From positions 2,046,001 through 2,110,000 of the forward strand of contig NZ_CP145809.1 of assembly GCF_038049925.1 (NCBI RefSeq): a stretch of 64,000 bases of DNA. The letters run 5' to 3'. Of this stretch, positions 35,333 through 45,200 are shown in pieces. The notes under the pieces are model-generated. The model searched no databases. It saw only the letters and a program-made list of their open reading frames with translations, and was not told where the DNA came from. Every line of letters begins with the position of its first letter. The first letter of the stretch is position 1. The position numbers were made by a program, and so were the translations under genes. This DNA comes from Georgenia sp. M64. Lineage in GTDB: Bacteria; Actinomycetota; Actinomycetes; Actinomycetales; Actinomycetaceae.

Positions 35333-35375
35333 ACGGCCGGGCGGGCCGCGGCGCGCATCGGCCTACGATCGTCCC

Positions 35376-36056
35376 GTGCGCTTCGAGCAGATCGACCTGG
35401 GGACCTCCCTGACGGACTACCAGCGGGCGTGGGAGCTCCAGCGCGCGCTCCACGCCCGGGTCGCCGACGGCGACCTCGAGAACACGGTCCTCCTGCTGGA
35501 GCACCCGCCCGTCTACACCGCGGGCAGGCGCACCGCCACACGCGACCGCCCCACCGACGGCACGCCCGTCATCGACGTCGACCGTGGCGGACGCATCACC
35601 TGGCACGGCCCGGGCCAGCTCGTCGTCTACCCCATCGTCCGGCTGCGCGAGCCGGTCGACGTCGTGGCGTACGTGCGGGCGCTGGAGCAGGCCGTCATCG
35701 ACCTCGCCGCGGGCTACGGCGTGGCCACCGCGCGCGTGCCCGGCCGCTCGGGGGTGTGGGTCCTCGCCGACGACCGCGGGCGCGACCGCAAGCTCTGCGC
35801 CGTCGGCGTCCGGGTGGCCCGGGGGGTGACGATGCACGGCATCGCCGTCAACGCCGACGTCGACCTCGCGGCGTACGACCGGATCGTGCCCTGCGGCATC
35901 GACGACGCCGACGTCACCTCGCTGTCCGCCGAGACCGGCCGGCGCATCGGTCCCACGGACATCGCCGAGGCCCTCCAGCGGCACCTCGCCGAGGCGCTCG
36001 GCCCGCTCACGGACGCGTCCCGGCCCGCGACGGCGCCGGCCGGGACGCCGACGTAG
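35376..36056 (+). CDS. lipB: Octanoyl-ACP:protein octanoyltransferase
   Basis: A 226-residue transferase that moves octanoate from acyl carrier protein to lipoyl domains, such as those of the E2 encoded 5 kb away. Family motif RGGRITWHGPGQLVVYPI is intact, and the catalytic pair appears as Lys in RKLCAVGVRV and Cys in IVPCGI. GTG at 35376 follows TACGAT (35364-35369) by six bases (leaderless). lipA follows 37 bases later. Confidence 0.95.
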   Translation: MRFEQIDLGTSLTDYQRAWELQRALHARVADGDLENTVLLLEHPPVYTAGRRTATRDRPTDGTPVIDVDRGGRITWHGPGQLVVYPIVRLREPVDVVAYVRALEQAVIDLAAGYGVATARVPGRSGVWVLADDRGRDRKLCAVGVRVARGVTMHGIAVNADVDLAAYDRIVPCGIDDADVTSLSAETGRRIGPTDIAEALQRHLAEALGPLTDASRPATAPAGTPT

Positions 36057-36092
36057 GATCGTCACCAAGCAACGGACGAGGAGAGGCACCAC

Positions 36093-37091
36093 GTGACCAT
36101 CGCTCCCGAGGGCCGCAGGATGCTGCGGGTCGAGGCACGCAACGCCGAGACCCCCATCGAGAAGAAGCCGAGCTGGATCAAGACCCGCGCCACGATGGGC
36201 CCTGAGTACCGGGACCTCAAGCAGCTCGTCCACGGCGGCGGCCTGCACACGGTGTGCGAGGAGGCCGGCTGCCCGAACATCTTCGAGTGCTGGGAGGACC
36301 GGGAGGCCACGTTCCTCATCGGCGGCTCCCAGTGCACGCGGCGCTGCGACTTCTGCCAGATCGACACCGGCAAGCCCTCGGCCCTGGACCGCGGCGAGCC
36401 GCTCAAGGTCGCCGAGTCGGTCCGGACGATGGGGCTGAGGTACTCCACGATCACCGGCGTGGCCCGCGACGACCTCGACGACGGCGGAGCCTGGCTCTAC
36501 GCCGAGACGGTCCGCCAGATCCACGCCCTCAACCCCGGGACGGGCGTCGAGCTGCTCATCCCGGACTTCGACGCCGTGCCCGAGCAGCTCGCCGAGGTCT
36601 TCTCCTCGCGGCCGGAGGTGCTGGCCCACAACGTCGAGACGGTGCCGCGGATCTTCCGTCGCATCCGGCCCGGTTTCCGCTACCAGCGCTCCCTCGGTGT
36701 CCTCACCTCCGCCCGCGACGAGGGCCTGGTCACCAAGTCCAACCTCATGCTCGGGATGGGCGAGACCTTCGAGGAGGTCGTCGAGGCGATGGAGATGCTC
36801 CACGACGCCGGCTGCGACCTGCTGACCATCAACCAGTACCTGCGCCCGTCGGTGCGGCACCACCCGGTCGACCGGTGGGTCCGCCCCGAGGAGTTCGTCG
36901 CCCTGTCGGACAAGGCCGAGGAGATCGGCTTCCTCGGTGTCATGTCCGGACCGCTGGTGCGCTCGAGCTACCGCGCCGGTCGGCTGTGGGGCCAGGCGAT
37001 GGCCCGCAAGGGCCGGCCCGTGCCCGAGCACCTCGCGCACCTGTCCGAGGCCCGGACCTCCCGCCAGGAGGCCGCCGCGCTCGTGCGCTGA
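36093..37091 (+). CDS. lipA: Lipoyl synthase
   Basis: A 332-residue radical SAM enzyme that inserts two sulfurs into protein-bound octanoate. The auxiliary-cluster Cys are in [13 protein letters not shown] and the radical SAM Cys in CTRRCDFC; the C-terminal RSSYRA supplies the Ser ligand of the auxiliary cluster. GAGGAGAGG precedes the GTG. Together with lipB it completes de novo lipoylation. Confidence 0.97.
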   Translation: MTIAPEGRRMLRVEARNAETPIEKKPSWIKTRATMGPEYRDLKQLVHGGGLHTVCEEAGCPNIFECWEDREATFLIGGSQCTRRCDFCQIDTGKPSALDRGEPLKVAESVRTMGLRYSTITGVARDDLDDGGAWLYAETVRQIHALNPGTGVELLIPDFDAVPEQLAEVFSSRPEVLAHNVETVPRIFRRIRPGFRYQRSLGVLTSARDEGLVTKSNLMLGMGETFEEVVEAMEMLHDAGCDLLTINQYLRPSVRHHPVDRWVRPEEFVALSDKAEEIGFLGVMSGPLVRSSYRAGRLWGQAMARKGRPVPEHLAHLSEARTSRQEAAALVR

Positions 37092-37112
37092 GCCGGGCGT
37101 AGCCTCGGCCGG

Positions 37113-38123
37113 GTGGACCCCGTCGGCGCCCTGGAGCGCGTGGCCTACCTGCTCGAGCGGCAGCTGGCCGAGCCGCACCGCGTCCGGGCGTACCGGCGCG
37201 CCGCCCGACGCCTCGCCGCGCTCGCCCCGGACGAGCTCGGCGCGCGGCTGCGGGCCGGCACCCTGACCGACCTCCCCGACGTCGGACCGAAGACGGCCGC
37301 CGTGGCGTACCAGGCGGCCGCCGGGGACGTCCCGGCCTACCTGGCCGAGCTCGAGGACGGTGCACGGGACCGGGTCGTCACGGGCGGGGAGGTCGTGCGC
37401 GGCTGGCTCGCCGGCGACCTCCACACCCACTCGGACTGGTCCGACGGCACGGCCCCGATCGCGGCGATGGCCGCCGCGGCCGTGGACCTCGGCCACTCCT
37501 ACCTCGCCCTCACCGACCACTCCCCCAGGCTCACCGTCGCCCGCGGGCTGACGGCCGCGCGGCTGCGGGAGCAGCTCGACGTCGTGGCCCGCCTCAACAC
37601 CGAGCTCGCACCGTTCCGGATCCTCACCGGCATCGAGGTCGACATCCTCGAGGACGGCTCCCTCGACCAGGACGAGGACCTCCTCGACGCCCTCGACGTC
37701 GTCGTGGCGAGCGTCCACTCCCTGCTGCGGATGGAGAGCGCGGCGATGACACGGCGCATGGTCACGGCCGTCGCGAACCCACGGGTGGACGTCCTGGGGC
37801 ACGTCACCGGCCGACTCGTCACCGGCTCGCGCGGGACGCGGCCGCCCTCGACCTTCGACGCGGAGATCGTCTTCGAGGCGTGCCGGCGCTTCGACGTCGC
37901 CGTCGAGATCAACTCCCGGCCCGAGCGGCGGGACCCGCCCACCGACCTGCTCCACCTCGCCCGTGACACCGGCTGCGTCTTCGCCGTCGACACCGACGCC
38001 CACGCGCCGGGTCAGCTCGAGCTCCTCGACCACGGCTGCGCCCGCGCGCAGACGGCCGGCCTGGCCCGGTCACGCATCGTCAACACCCTCGCCGTCGACG
38101 ACCTCCTGGCGTGGACGGCCTGA
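37113..38123 (+). CDS. PHP-domain phosphoesterase with N-terminal helix-hairpin-helix
   Basis: A 336-residue protein. The N-terminal ~90 residues resemble the helical/HhH region found ahead of PHP in PolX-type polymerases (TDLPDVGPKTAAVAYQA). The rest is a PHP metallophosphoesterase: LHTHSDWSDG, LALTDHSPR, GIEVDIL, VVASVHS, EINSRPER and VDTDAH supply the metal ligands. No polymerase palm is present. Function is probably nucleic acid or small-phosphate hydrolysis; substrate unknown. GTG at 37113 follows TAGCCT by seven bases. Confidence 0.88.
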   Translation: MDPVGALERVAYLLERQLAEPHRVRAYRRAARRLAALAPDELGARLRAGTLTDLPDVGPKTAAVAYQAAAGDVPAYLAELEDGARDRVVTGGEVVRGWLAGDLHTHSDWSDGTAPIAAMAAAAVDLGHSYLALTDHSPRLTVARGLTAARLREQLDVVARLNTELAPFRILTGIEVDILEDGSLDQDEDLLDALDVVVASVHSLLRMESAAMTRRMVTAVANPRVDVLGHVTGRLVTGSRGTRPPSTFDAEIVFEACRRFDVAVEINSRPERRDPPTDLLHLARDTGCVFAVDTDAHAPGQLELLDHGCARAQTAGLARSRIVNTLAVDDLLAWTA

Positions 38124-38207
38124 CCAGCCATCGGGGGTGGACCGCCTGACGACCCATCTGGCCGCGACGGCGTGGCCCCTGCCCCCCGGACGGTAGGCTT
38201 GACCGTC

Positions 38208-38915
38208 ATGGCACGCAAGAACTCCGACGACGCCGCACCGAAGCCCCAGAAGCAGCGCTGGTACCACAACGTCCGTGACGCCTACCGGCTGACCCGGCAG
38301 GTCAACCCCCTCATCACGTGGATCCTCCTGGGCGTCTTCGTGGCCGTCATGGGGCTCGCCCTCATCATCGGGTTCATCTGGGGCCACCCGTGGTACACGG
38401 GCCTGTTCGGCCTCATGCTGGCGCTGACCCTCATGCTCGTCGTGCTCTCGCGCCAGACCGAGAAGGCGGCCTACAGCCAGATCGAGGGCAGGACCGGCGC
38501 CGTCGGGGCCGTCCTGGGCCAGACCAAGGGCTGGAACTTCGAGCAGGAGCCGGTCGCGGTCAACCCGCGCACCCAGGACCTCGTGTTCCGCATGGTCGGT
38601 CGTCCGGGCATCGTGCTCGTCTCCGAGGGCCCGGCCAACCGGGTGCAGCGCCTCCTCGAGGACGAGCGGCGCAAGGTCGCCCGGGTCGCGCCGAACGTCC
38701 CGGTCCACCTGGTCCAGGCGGGCAACGACGAGGGACAGGTGCCGCTCGCGAAGCTCGGCAAGACCGTCCGCAAGCTCAAGAAGACCCTCACCGCGGCCGA
38801 GGTGGCCACGGTCGCCCGCCGGATCCAGGCGCTCGGCGGGACCAGGCTGCCCATCCCCAAGGGCGTCGACCCGATGCGTGCACGTCCCGACCGCAAGGGC
38901 ATGAAGGGCCGCTGA
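38208..38915 (+). CDS. DUF4191 membrane protein
   Basis: A 235-residue protein with two adjacent membrane helices (about 38-60 and 65-83) and a long basic cytoplasmic region rich in Lys/Arg. It matches DUF4191, found beside lipA throughout actinobacteria (Rv2219). Function is not known. The ATG at 38208 follows TAGGCT (38194-38199) by eight bases. Confidence 0.87.
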   Translation: MARKNSDDAAPKPQKQRWYHNVRDAYRLTRQVNPLITWILLGVFVAVMGLALIIGFIWGHPWYTGLFGLMLALTLMLVVLSRQTEKAAYSQIEGRTGAVGAVLGQTKGWNFEQEPVAVNPRTQDLVFRMVGRPGIVLVSEGPANRVQRLLEDERRKVARVAPNVPVHLVQAGNDEGQVPLAKLGKTVRKLKKTLTAAEVATVARRIQALGGTRLPIPKGVDPMRARPDRKGMKGR

Positions 38916-39003
38916 GCCCCTGCTCCGCACCGGTCCGTGCCGCTGAGCCCCTGGTCCGCACCGGTCCGTCGAGCCCGCCGCCGTCCCTGGTGGTGTGACC
39001 GTC

Positions 39004-39048
39004 AAGCCGAAGAGTCCGTCAGGCCCGGCCCGACGGACTCTTCTGCTT
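39004..39048. terminator. Bidirectional terminator
   Basis: 12-bp perfect stem GAAGAGTCCGTC / GACGGACTCTTC, extended by AAGC/GCTT past one mismatch, with an 11-base loop. It lies between the convergent DUF4191 and RDD genes. Confidence 0.85.
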
Positions 39049-39085
39049 CGTAGCCGTGGCCGGTCTCGCGCCGCCGTCTCGTTCG

Positions 39086-39442
39086 CTAGCGCACTCGTGT
39101 GACGACGGTCCCCGCCCACACGTCGTGCAGGCCGCGACCGTCAGGGCCCCAGACCACCGCGGGGATCACCAGGCACAGCGCCACCGTGCGTGCGAGCGCG
39201 CGGACCGGACCGGGGAGGCCGCCGGCGGGGGTGCGGACGGCGAGACCCGCCACCACATGGCCAATCGTGGCGCCGAGGGTGGCGACCATGAGCCACGTCA
39301 TAAGGGCGAACACGGCGAGCGTCGCCATGGGCTCGTAGCCGAGGAAGCCGGCGCTGATCGCCGAGGCGAGGGCCCAGTCCACGGCCAGTCCGACGAGACG
39401 GCGGCCGAGGGTGGCGACGGGGACGGAGACGGGCGCGGTCAC
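39086..39442 (-). CDS. RDD-family membrane protein
   Basis: A 118-residue protein with the RDD signature (LGRRLVGLAVDWALA, with Arg and the helix Asp) and about three membrane helices. The family is of uncertain function; some members influence ion or osmotic balance. The GTG at 39442 follows TAAACT (39454-39449) by six bases, so it is leaderless and divergent from glnA1. Confidence 0.85.
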   Translation of the reverse strand: MTAPVSVPVATLGRRLVGLAVDWALASAISAGFLGYEPMATLAVFALMTWLMVATLGATIGHVVAGLAVRTPAGGLPGPVRALARTVALCLVIPAVVWGPDGRGLHDVWAGTVVTRVR

Positions 39443-39493
39443 CGGGAGAGTTTACCGGGCCGACACCGTAGGGCCCCGATCCGCTCCGGCCAC

Positions 39494-39531
39494 GAAACAT
39501 GCCGGACACATTGAGGTGACACGCGGGCAAC
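39494..39531 (+). promoter_or_regulatory. GlnR-like operator in front of glnA1
   Basis: Four five-mers at exact 11-base spacing: GAAAC (39494), GACAC (39505), GTGAC (39516) and GCAAC (39527). The GlnR consensus is gTnAC-n6-GaAAC repeated; GTGAC and GAAAC match it exactly and all four fit GnnAC. A TAACCT -10 candidate follows at 39542-39547, so the array sits where an activator or repressor would contact the promoter. Confidence 0.5.
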
Positions 39532-39583
39532 AGGTCGGGACTAACCTCGGCGTCGTACCTTCGTCCACACCAAGGAGCAGCGG

Positions 39584-41008
39584 ATGTTTTCCAGCGCCGA
39601 GGAGGCCATCGCCTTCACCAAGGAGCAGGACGTCAAGTTCGTCGACGTCCGCTTCTGCGACCTGCCGGGGGTCATGCAGCACTTCAACATCCCGGTCGAG
39701 GCCTTCAACGAGGACGCCTTCACGGACGGCCTCATGTTCGACGGCTCGTCGATCCGCGGGTTCCAGGCGATCCACGAGTCCGACATGAAGCTCGTCCCGG
39801 ACGTCACGAGCGCGTTCGTGGACCCGTTCCGCAAGCAGAAGACGCTGGTCGTCAACTTCTCGATCGTCGACCCCTTCACCGACGAGTCGTACTCGCGTGA
39901 CCCGCGCAACATCGCCGCGAAGGCCGAGGCCTACCTCAGGAGCACCGGCATCGCCGACACCGTCTACTTCGGTGCCGAGGCGGAGTTCTACGTCTTCGAC
40001 GACGTCCGGTTCCAGACCACGCAGCACTCGAGCTTCTACTACCTCGACTCCACCGAGGCGGCCTGGAACACCGGCCGCGAGGAGGAGGGCGGCAACCTGG
40101 GCTACAAGACCCGTTACAAGGGCGGCTACTTCCCTGTCTCCCCCTCCGACCGCTTCGCCGACCTGCGCGACGACATGGTCCGGATCATGCAGGAGGTGGG
40201 CCTGGACGTCGAGCGCGCCCACCACGAGGTCGGCACGGCCGGCCAGCAGGAGATCAACTACCGCTTCAACACCCTGCGGGGCGCGGCCGACGACCTGATG
40301 AAGTTCAAGTACATCATCAAGAACGTCGCCTTCGAGGCCGGCAAGTCCGCGACCTTCATGCCCAAGCCCCTCTTCGGTGACAACGGCTCCGGCATGCACT
40401 CGCACCAGTCCCTGTGGAAGGACGGCAAGCCGCTGTTCTTCGACGAGCGTGGCTACGGTGGCCTGTCCGACCTCGCCCGCTGGTACATCGGTGGACTCCT
40501 CAAGCACGCGCCGTCGCTCCTGGCGTTCACCAACCCCTCGGTGAACTCCTACCACCGCCTGGTCCCCGGCTTCGAGGCGCCCGTCAACCTCGTGTACTCG
40601 GCCCGCAACCGCTCGGCGTGCATCCGCATCCCCGTCACCGGCACCTCGCCGAAGGCCAAGCGCATCGAGTTCCGCGTGCCCGACCCGTCGTCGAACCCGT
40701 ACCTGGCCTTCTCCGCCATGCTCATGGCCGGCCTGGACGGCATCAAGAACCGGATCGAGCCGCCGGACCCGATCGACAAGGACCTCTACGAGTTGCCGCC
40801 CGAGGAGCACGCGCAGATCGACCAGGTCCCCGACTCCCTCCCGGCCGTCCTGGACGCGCTCGAGGCCGACCACGACTACCTCACCGAGGGCGACGTCTTC
40901 ACCGCTGACCTCATCGAGACGTGGATCGACTACAAGCGCGCCAACGAGATCGACCCGCTGCGCCTGCGCCCGCACCCGCACGAGTTCGAGCTCTACTACG
41001 ACCTCTGA
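39584..41008 (+). CDS. glnA1: Glutamine synthetase type I (adenylylated)
   Basis: A 474-residue dodecameric GS-I beta enzyme that makes glutamine from glutamate, ammonia and ATP. Signatures are FDGSSIRGF, the metal-site [20 protein letters not shown] and NRSACIRIP. The adenylylation site is Tyr402 in [10 protein letters not shown], which makes it the target of GlnE encoded 1.3 kb downstream. AAGGAGCAGC precedes the ATG. A GlnR-like array lies about 50-90 bases upstream, and a strong hairpin ends the gene. Confidence 0.97.
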   Translation: MFSSAEEAIAFTKEQDVKFVDVRFCDLPGVMQHFNIPVEAFNEDAFTDGLMFDGSSIRGFQAIHESDMKLVPDVTSAFVDPFRKQKTLVVNFSIVDPFTDESYSRDPRNIAAKAEAYLRSTGIADTVYFGAEAEFYVFDDVRFQTTQHSSFYYLDSTEAAWNTGREEEGGNLGYKTRYKGGYFPVSPSDRFADLRDDMVRIMQEVGLDVERAHHEVGTAGQQEINYRFNTLRGAADDLMKFKYIIKNVAFEAGKSATFMPKPLFGDNGSGMHSHQSLWKDGKPLFFDERGYGGLSDLARWYIGGLLKHAPSLLAFTNPSVNSYHRLVPGFEAPVNLVYSARNRSACIRIPVTGTSPKAKRIEFRVPDPSSNPYLAFSAMLMAGLDGIKNRIEPPDPIDKDLYELPPEEHAQIDQVPDSLPAVLDALEADHDYLTEGDVFTADLIETWIDYKRANEIDPLRLRPHPHEFELYYDL

Positions 41009-41025
41009 GCCGGTCGTCAGCCCGA

Positions 41026-41066
41026 GCCGCCCCCCGACCCGCTCTCAGTGCGGGCCGGGGGGCGGC
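41026..41066 (+). terminator. Terminator after glnA1
   Basis: 11-bp stem GCCGCCCCCCG / CGGGGGGCGGC with further inner pairing (CCCGC/GCGGG). Confidence 0.8.
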
Positions 41067-41245
41067 CTGCGTCCCGGCAGCGACGCCGACCGCCTGGTCA
41101 TCCGCCTGGTCATCCGCCCGGGCGCCGGCGCCCGCCGTTGTCATCGCGCGCCTTCGACCGTAACCTGATGGTTCCGGCGCGACGCGCGCCGGGAGCGCCA
41201 CTCCAGACTCCGGTGGCACCGCGACGGTGCGACGGAGAGGCGAAG

Positions 41246-41746
41246 ATGGACGGCAGCGGGAGTCCCTCGGTCGTCGTCGACGAGGAGGAAGGCACGACCA
41301 GGCTGGTCCTGGCCGGTGAGATCGACGCGGGCATCGCCGACGACGTCGCCCACGCGCTCCAGCGCGTGGCCGCCCACGACACGCCGGTCGACATCGACCT
41401 CGCCGGTGTGACGTTCATGGACTGCTACGGCCTGCGGATCCTCCAGGCGGTCGTCGAGCGGGTGAGCGCGCCCGTGCGCGTCGTCGCCGCCAGCGCCCCG
41501 GTCCGGTTCCTCCTGGAGACGGCGGGGCTGGCCGCCCTCACCGCCGACGGCCCGGGCTCGTCGGGGCCGGACCGCGCCGTCGACCTGAGCGGGATCGCCC
41601 CGCTGGCGGTCGACCGCCTCTACCTGTCCGAGCCCCTGACGGCCCGGCCCCAGCAGGCCCAACCGCTACCGGTGGGCACGGCCCGGCCCGAGCAGGCCGA
41701 ACCGCAACCGGTGGGCACGGCACGCACCGAGGGAGGCCTGCCATGA
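41246..41746 (+). CDS. STAS-domain (anti-sigma-factor antagonist-like) protein
   Basis: A 166-residue protein. Residues ~5-105 form a STAS domain (TRLVLAGEIDAGIADDV, then IDLAGVTFMDCYGLRIL). At the usual phospho-Ser site (family DSSG) the sequence is MDCYGL, so Cys replaces the Ser. The C-terminal ~60 residues are low complexity with two 13-residue copies (ARPxQAxPxPVGT). No anti-sigma kinase is adjacent. GGAGAGG precedes the ATG, and TAACCT at 41160-41165 is a -10 candidate. Its stop overlaps the next start (ATGA). Confidence 0.78.
   Translation: MDGSGSPSVVVDEEEGTTRLVLAGEIDAGIADDVAHALQRVAAHDTPVDIDLAGVTFMDCYGLRILQAVVERVSAPVRVVAASAPVRFLLETAGLAALTADGPGSSGPDRAVDLSGIAPLAVDRLYLSEPLTARPQQAQPLPVGTARPEQAEPQPVGTARTEGGLP
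41641..41718. repeat. Two 39-base in-frame copies in the STAS gene tail
   Basis: 41641-41679 and 41680-41718, a few substitutions apart, encode ARPQQAQPLPVGT and ARPEQAEPQPVGT; a third copy begins with ART. Confidence 0.85.
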
Positions 41747-42189
41747 CGCTGGGGACCACGACACCGCCGGTGGGCGGCACCCTGGACGGACCGCCGCGCC
41801 TGCTCCTCACGCTCGCCGACCTCGAGGCGGTCGTGCGGGACGTCGGCTCGGCCCACCTCTACGTCGGGACGGCGCCCTACCTGCTCCGGGCCGGGCCCTG
41901 GCACGCCGAGAGCGGGTACCCGCTGCCGGGGGTGCCCGCGTGGCCGCTGCGCGCGGAGCCCTGGTGGCAGGGCGGTCAGCGGGTGTGGATCGCGCGCCAG
42001 CTCGTCCGCCGCGCCGGGCACGTCGAGCCGTCGCAGTCGGCGTGGGTCGTGGTGGGCTCCGCGGCCGGCCGGGGCGGCGACGGCGAGCCCCTCCTCGCCG
42101 ACCCGCGCACGCTCGCCGAGGTGGCGGCGCGGGTGCACCGCGAGGCGGCGGAGACCTACACGGGCTGGCGCGAGCGCGAGTTTCGCTGA
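41743..42189 (+). CDS. Uncharacterised actinobacterial protein coupled to the STAS gene
   Basis: A 148-residue soluble protein with many aromatic residues (SAHLYVGTAPYLLRAGPWH, AEPWWQGGQRVWIARQLVR). It may belong to the small DUF6098-like family, which I recall as having similar LPGL...PLxxEPWW and ARxL motifs; this is uncertain. ATG overlaps the STAS stop, so the two are cotranslated and may act together. No catalytic motif is evident. Confidence 0.7.
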   Translation: MTLGTTTPPVGGTLDGPPRLLLTLADLEAVVRDVGSAHLYVGTAPYLLRAGPWHAESGYPLPGVPAWPLRAEPWWQGGQRVWIARQLVRRAGHVEPSQSAWVVVGSAAGRGGDGEPLLADPRTLAEVAARVHREAAETYTGWREREFR

Positions 42190-42271
42190 GGCGTTCGCCG
42201 GGCGCCGGCCGCGCCGGTGGCCCGGGCTGCGCCGACGGCCCCGGTCGCACGGGGTCCGACCCGCGCCCGGC

Positions 42272-45200
42272 TCACTGGTAGAACAGCTCGTCGACGACCG
42301 TCCGAGCCCGCCGGGCCCGGCGCAGGTACTCCTCCTCCAGGTCGAGCCGCCGGCCCGGGGGGTAGCCGAGGATCCGGGCCACCACCTCGAGCTCGACCGC
42401 CTCGTGGGGCAGGGTGTCGATCTTGGCGCCGGTGGTCCGGCCCGTGCCGAGCACGATCGCGTCCCGGATGCGGGACGCGAGCTGCCACGCCCCGTCCAGG
42501 CGCGCAGCCTCCTCGGCGCTGACCAGCCCGGCCTCGTGGAGGGCGTGCAGCGCGCGGGTGGTCGAGGTGGTGCGCAGCTCCGGCACCCGGCCGGCGTGGC
42601 GCAGCTGGAGCAGCTGCACGGTCCACTCGACGTCGCTGAGGCCGCCGCGGCCGAGCTTGAGGTGGCGGGTCGGGGGGACGCCCCGCGGCATGCGCTCGGA
42701 CTCGACCCGGGCCTTGATCCGGCGCAGCTCGCGCAGCTCGGCCTCGGTGAGGCCCTCCGCGGGGTAGCGCAACGGGTCCACGAGCGCGACGAACCGCCGG
42801 GCGAGGTCGTCGTCCCCGGCCACGGGGCGCGCGCGCAGCAGGGCCTGCCGCTCCCACGGCTCGACCCACCGCTCGTAGTACTCGGCGTAGGCCGACAGCG
42901 TGCGGGTCATGGGGCCGTTGCGGCCCTCGGGTCGCAGATCCGCGTCGACCGCCAGGGGCGGCTCTCCCCCGCCCTCCCCCAGGAGCCCGCGGACCTTGCT
43001 CGCCACGGCCACCGCCGTCCGGGTGGCCGTCTCGGGGTCCGCGCCCGGCTCCGGCTCGTGGACGAAGAGGACGTCGGCGTCGGAGGCGTAGCTCATCTCC
43101 TCCCCGCCGAGGCGCCCCATGGCCACGACGAGGTAGCGCGACGGCGGCTCGGACAGGCCCGCCTCGGCCGTGGCCTCGGCGACGGCGACCCGCAGCGCGC
43201 CGGCGAGGGTGACGTCGGCCGCGGTGGTGATCATCGCACGGGAGCGACCGTCCGGGACCGCGTCGAGGACGTCCCCGATGCCGGCCCGGAGGAGCTCGCG
43301 GCGCCGGAGGTAGCGGGCCACCATCACCCCGGGCACCGGCTCGGCCCGGCGCGACTGGAGCGCGAGCAGCTCCGGCTCCAGCACCTCCCGGGTGCGGGGG
43401 GCGAGCTCGTCGTCGTCGTCGAGCCACCGCACCGCCTCGGGCAGGGTCGCCAGGGAGGCGGCGACGTAGCGGCTGTGGGAGAGCAGGTGCGCGAGGCGCT
43501 CGGCGGCCGCGCCGGAGTCGCGCAGGAGCTTGAGGTACCAGTGGGTGGTGCCCATGGTCTCGGAGAGCTTGCGGAAGCTCAGCAGGCCCGAGTCCGGCTC
43601 GGGTCCCTGGGCGAACCAGCCCAGCATGACGGGCAGGAGCTGGCGCTGGATCGCCGCCCGCCGGGTGATGCCCTCGGTCAGGGCCGCGATGTGGCGGATC
43701 GCCCCGGCGGGGTCGTGGAAGCCGATCGCGGCGAGGCGGGCGCGCGCCGCTTCCGGCGCCAGGACGACGTCCTGGGCGCTCAGCTGCGCGGTGAGGGGCA
43801 GCAGCGGGCGGTAGAAGATCTCCTCGTGGAGGTGGCGCACCTCGCGCCGCACCTGCCGCCACCGCTCCTCGAGGGACTCCGCGCCGTCGACGCCGTCGGT
43901 CCGCAGCGACCGGCCCAGGCGACGCAGGTCCGCCTCGTCGGTGGGGACGAGGTGCGAGCGGCGCAGCCGGTAGAGCTGGATGCGGTGCTCCAGCGCCCGC
44001 AGGAACCGGTAGTGGTGCCCCAGCTCCTCGGCGTGGTCGCGGCCGACGTACCCGGCGCGCGCGAGCTGCGCCAGGCCCTGCAGCGTCGTCCGGGACCGGA
44101 TGGTCTCGTCGGTCCGGCCGTGGACCATCTGGAGCAGCTGGACGGTGAACTCGACGTCGCGCAGGCCACCCTTGCCGAGCTTGAGCTGACGCTCGGCGTG
44201 CTGGGCGGGGACCGTGTCCTCGACCCGGCGCCGCATGGCCTGGGCGTCCTCGACGAAGTGCTCGCGCTCCACCGCCGACCACACCATCGGCGCGAGGGCC
44301 TCGACGTAGGCCTGGCCGAGGGCGAGGTCACCGGCCACCGGCCGGGCCTTGAGCAGCGCCTGGAACTCCCAGGCCTTCGCCCAGCGCTCGTAGTAGGCGA
44401 GGTGGGAGGCCAGGGTGCGCACGAGGGGGCCGTCCTTGCCCTCGGGCCGCAGGTTGGCGTCCAGCGGCCACAGGGCCGGCTCACCCGACGGGCCGGCGCA
44501 CGCCCGTGCCAGGGCGGCCGCGAGCCGGGTGCCCACCGCGAGGGCCTCGCCCTCGTCGGTGCCCTCCGCCGGCTCCACGACGTAGACGACGTCGACGTCG
44601 GAGATGTAGTTGAGCTCGCGGCCCCCGGTCTTGCCCATCCCCAGCACCGCCAGGCGCACCCCACGGGCGCCGTCCGGCTGGTCCGCGCGCACCACCGCCA
44701 GGGCGGCGTCCAGCGCCCCCGCCACGACGTCGGCGACGGCGGCTGCCACCTTGGGCAGGTCCGCCAGCGGGTCGGGGCTGGTGAGGTCCGCGGCGGCGAT
44801 CTCCAGGATGCGCCGGCGGTAGGTGCGCCGCAGGGTGTCCACCCCCTCGGCGCCCGTGACCGTGGCGACCGGGACGGTGTCGCGGTGGTCCGCCCCGACC
44901 GCCCTCAGCGCCCGCTCGCGCTCGTCCTCGGCCGTGAGGTCGAGGACCGGGACCTCGCCCTCACGCTCGGCGAGGAGGCTGACGTCACCCGGGCGCGCGA
45001 CGAGCATGTCCCCCAGCGCCGAGCTCGCGCCCAGGACGGCGAGGAGCCGGTCCCGGTGCGGCCCGTCGGTGGTGAGCACGGCGGCGAGGTCCCCGCCGTC
45101 GTCGGCGGCCTCGACCAGCCGGAGCAGGGTGAGCAGGGCCAGGTCGGGGTCGGCCGCGCGGCCGAGCGCCTCGGGCAGCGGTGCGCCCGCCGCCTCCGCG

